Below are positions 6,182 through 7,921 of a DNA stretch of 7,921 nucleotides, piece by piece. The notes beneath the pieces were generated by a model. That model saw only the letters and a program-made list of their open reading frames with translations. It made no database searches and was not told the origin of the DNA. The translations under genes were made by a program, and so were the position numbers. The DNA comes from an uncultured Lachnospiraceae bacterium (GTDB lineage Bacteria > Bacillota_A > Clostridia > Lachnospirales > Lachnospiraceae), in assembly GCA_947564305.1 (NCBI GenBank), contig CANOBT010000220.1:1-7921 (forward strand). Reading direction: 5' to 3'. Numbering within the stretch: position 1 is the first letter of the stretch; every line of letters begins with the position of its first letter.

Positions 6182-6208
6182 TTATGACGGAGAGCGGGGA
6201 AAATATGG

Positions 6209-6892
6209 ATGAAGATAGCGGTCTGTGATGACAGCAGGGAGGACAGGGGCGCACTGCGGGCGCTGCTGGAAGCCTGCGGCTATGATTTTGAAATAAGGGA
6301 ATACGGCTCCGGCGCAGAGCTTTATGCGGATATGGGATATGTGCGGGAATGTGGCATCGTGTTCCTGGATATCAACATGGAGGGCATGGACGGGCTGGAG
6401 GCGGCGGGGAAGATAAAGGCGGAGTGCCCGAAGGTACATATCGTGCTGGTGACCGCCTATGTGAACTATGCGCTGGACGGGTACAAGGTGAAGGCCAGCC
6501 GTTTCCTCTTAAAGGATGACCTGGAGCAGACGCTGCCGGAGTGCGTGGAGGACATCCTGCGGGAGGAGCGGGTGGTGGAGTTCGGCTTCGTGGAAGGGAA
6601 CGTGCGCCTGCGGGTGGACGACATCATCTATATCGAGACAAGCAAACACAAGAACGTGTTCTACACGGCGGGAGAGACGTACAGCATTTATAAGAAGATG
6701 GATGAGTTGGAGACGGAGCTGGCGGGGATGGGCTTCGTGCGGATACACCAGAGTTTCCTCATCAACATGAGGTACATCGGGAAACTCAGCAGCTATGTCA
6801 TGGTGCTGACCACGGGGAAGGAGATTTCCGTCCCGAAGTCCAGGTACCCGGAGGTGAAGCGGCAGTACACGTTGTTTAAGGGGGCGGAGTGA
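6209..6892 (+). CDS. LytTR-family response regulator (AgrA/ComE type)
   Basis: The 227-residue protein has a receiver domain (about 1-118) and a LytTR DNA-binding domain (about 122-222), the usual length for AgrA-type regulators. The receiver shows the acidic pair Asp7-Asp8, phosphoacceptor Asp54 (FLDINMEGMDG), Thr82 and Lys102. The residue after Lys102 is Asp where most receivers have Pro (LLKDD). The LytTR part shows IIYIETSKHKNVFYT, the FVRIHQSFLINMRYI segment and KEISVPKSRYPEVK near the end. The start at 6209 has GGGGA 8 nt upstream; an ATG at 6205 in another frame stops after seven codons. It overlaps no gene and is followed after 2 nt by a GHKL kinase, its evident partner. In this family such pairs control peptide quorum sensing, bacteriocin production or virulence genes; the targets here are unknown. 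Third positions are markedly GC-richer than in the upstream operon. Confidence 0.95.
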   Translation: MKIAVCDDSREDRGALRALLEACGYDFEIREYGSGAELYADMGYVRECGIVFLDINMEGMDGLEAAGKIKAECPKVHIVLVTAYVNYALDGYKVKASRFLLKDDLEQTLPECVEDILREERVVEFGFVEGNVRLRVDDIIYIETSKHKNVFYTAGETYSIYKKMDELETELAGMGFVRIHQSFLINMRYIGKLSSYVMVLTTGKEISVPKSRYPEVKRQYTLFKGAE

Positions 6893-6894
6893 TC

Positions 6895-7921
6895 ATGGGA
6901 TTATGGATGCTTTCATTCTGTATCATGGCGATAGAGACGTGGGGTAGCGTTTATTTTTTCGATACCTTTTTGAAGAAAAAGGATATGGGGCGGCTGGGAA
7001 AGTGCAGCTATGTTTCTTTGTATCTTGCTACAGTGGTGGTTGCATTCCTTGGAGGGCGTTTTTTCTCAATGGGAATTAAGGTGCTGGCTGCAGTGTCGCT
7101 TTTCATGGCATTCTGTACAGTGTTTTATAAGGCGGACTGGAAACAGCGCATCTTCTTTTCCGGGCTGAATTATTCGCTGCTGTTTCTGACCGACCTTTTT
7201 ATGCTGCAGATGGAAAATATGTTTGTTTCCGATAATGACGTGCTTACGTTTCTTCTCCTGCCATCAAAAATGACATGGCTCTGTGTGGTTTTTATAGTGC
7301 GGAAAGTATGGAAAGGGCGGAACAATTACGGAGAACTTTCCCACAAGGAGTGGCTGAAATTTTCCATGATTCCGATGATTACCGTGGCATCCATGCTGCT
7401 TATGTTTTTCTGTAGCAGTACGGAGGTAAAGGTGCAGACGGCATACCTCTTTCTGTCGGTGGGGCTGATCTTTATCAACATCCTTGTCATAGAGCTGATG
7501 CAGGGCATCCTCGAAAAGGAGGAGCTGCTCCGGGAAAGTGCGCTGGCAGGCCAGAAGAAGGAGAGCCAGCTTGCCCATTACCGGGATATGCAGGCGGTCT
7601 ATGAGCGGCAGGGGAGGAAGATGCACGACTATAAGAACCAGATCAGGACGATGCAGGTGCTGTTAAAGAAAGGTGACACGCAGGCCGCCGCCGCGCTTGC
7701 GGAGCGGCTGACGGAGAGCATATCGGTGGAGATGGCGGCGGTCAGCACGAACCACCCGGTGGTGGACGCCGTCCTGAACCAGAAGTTCCATGCCGCGAGG
7801 GAGCAGGGCGTGTCCATGACGTTCCGGGTGGGCGACATGGGCGGCCTGCAGCTGAATGAGGAGGAGACGGTGATCCTGCTCTCCAACCTGCTGGACAACG
7901 CCATCCATGAATGCGTGAAGG
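6895..7921 (+). CDS. AgrC-like GHKL sensor histidine kinase (cut by right edge)
   Basis: The open frame from the ATG at 6895 has no stop before the window ends: 342 complete codons are visible. It starts with six or seven hydrophobic segments (about 3-200), forming a polytopic sensor domain like that of AgrC/ComD kinases, then a helical linker (about 203-240) with heptad-like EKEELLRES repeats. The phosphoacceptor region is GRKMHDYKNQI with His244, followed by the start of the GHKL ATPase domain with the N-box NLLDNAIHEC (Asn331, Asn335). The G-boxes lie beyond the edge. The ATG has GGAG 5 nt upstream, inside the end of the regulator gene, and the gap is 2 nt, so the two are co-translated. 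Kinases of this type usually sense an exported peptide directly through the membrane domain. No signal-peptide gene or AgrB-like processing gene is in the window. Base composition changes sharply within the gene. Confidence 0.93.
   Translation, partial: MGLWMLSFCIMAIETWGSVYFFDTFLKKKDMGRLGKCSYVSLYLATVVVAFLGGRFFSMGIKVLAAVSLFMAFCTVFYKADWKQRIFFSGLNYSLLFLTDLFMLQMENMFVSDNDVLTFLLLPSKMTWLCVVFIVRKVWKGRNNYGELSHKEWLKFSMIPMITVASMLLMFFCSSTEVKVQTAYLFLSVGLIFINILVIELMQGILEKEELLRESALAGQKKESQLAHYRDMQAVYERQGRKMHDYKNQIRTMQVLLKKGDTQAAAALAERLTESISVEMAAVSTNHPVVDAVLNQKFHAAREQGVSMTFRVGDMGGLQLNEEETVILLSNLLDNAIHECVK

Larger units (their letters stand above)
5903..6208. other. 306-nt non-coding region between the two gene modules
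   Basis: No credible gene is seen here. A 65-codon plus-strand open frame (5958-6155) lacks a ribosome binding site and runs through the hairpins and promoter repeats, so I reject it. An AGAAAGGA motif (about 5924-5931) has no start codon at useful spacing. The region holds two GC-rich hairpins (5960-5987 and 6027-6048), a tandem direct repeat (6114-6146), and a promoter (6152-6181). No hairpin with a T-run was found, so the end of the upstream operon is not clearly marked. Confidence 0.7.

Noticed and set aside
6205..6228. Seven-codon upstream frame overlapping the LytTR regulator start
   Set aside because: It starts 4 nt before the real start in another frame and ends at once; the ribosome binding site suits either ATG, but nothing suggests a leader peptide function.
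7264..7908. Minus-strand open frames opposite the AgrC-like kinase
   Set aside because: They are antisense shadows in GC-rich sequence where stops are rare; the plus strand carries clear kinase motifs.
1..7921. CRISPR array, tRNA, rRNA, transposase or integrase gene
   Set aside because: No regularly spaced repeats with spacers, no cloverleaf or rRNA-like segment, and no transposase or recombinase motif was seen in any frame.

Overview
The window looks like chromosomal or integrated-element DNA from a gut-type Firmicute, most likely a Clostridia/Lachnospiraceae-like organism. This is inferred from strong GGAGG-type ribosome binding sites, an AT-leaning first half with Gram-positive envelope genes, a LytTR regulator paired with an AgrC-type GHKL sensor kinase, and a MacB/FtsX-type ABC transporter with a lipoprotein. 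Species cannot be named from the sequence alone.

Region 1 (1-921) is the left side of a divergent regulatory module. An OmpR-family response regulator (minus strand, 52-747) overlaps the start of a membrane histidine kinase that runs off the left edge (68 down to 1). Between the regulator and the plus-strand operon is a compact bidirectional promoter. It has three tandem 11-bp direct repeats in front of the regulator promoter, and two related repeats in the opposite orientation in front of the lipoprotein promoter.

Region 2 (922-5902) is a tight plus-strand operon of five genes: a lipoprotein with a long acidic linker, two FtsX/MacB-type permeases of four predicted membrane segments each, their ABC ATPase, and a single-pass membrane protein with a C39-like (papain-fold) cysteine peptidase domain predicted outside the cell. 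The gaps are 1-26 nt and each gene has its own ribosome binding site. My reading is that the two-component system senses an envelope or peptide signal and switches on both itself and this transporter/peptidase operon. The substrate is unknown, and no precursor peptide gene is visible.

Region 3 (5903-6208) is a 306-nt non-coding stretch. It holds a perfect 11-bp hairpin, a second GC-rich hairpin, a 13-nt direct repeat with 20-bp period, and a near-consensus sigma-A promoter.

Region 4 (6209-7921) is a second, GC-richer two-component system: a LytTR-type response regulator followed after 2 nt by an AgrC-like GHKL histidine kinase that is cut by the right edge. Base composition changes between regions 2 and 4. 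It changes again inside the kinase gene, where the membrane sensor half has about 50% GC at third positions and the C-terminal catalytic half more than 90%. This suggests that the two systems have separate histories and that the kinase may be mosaic.
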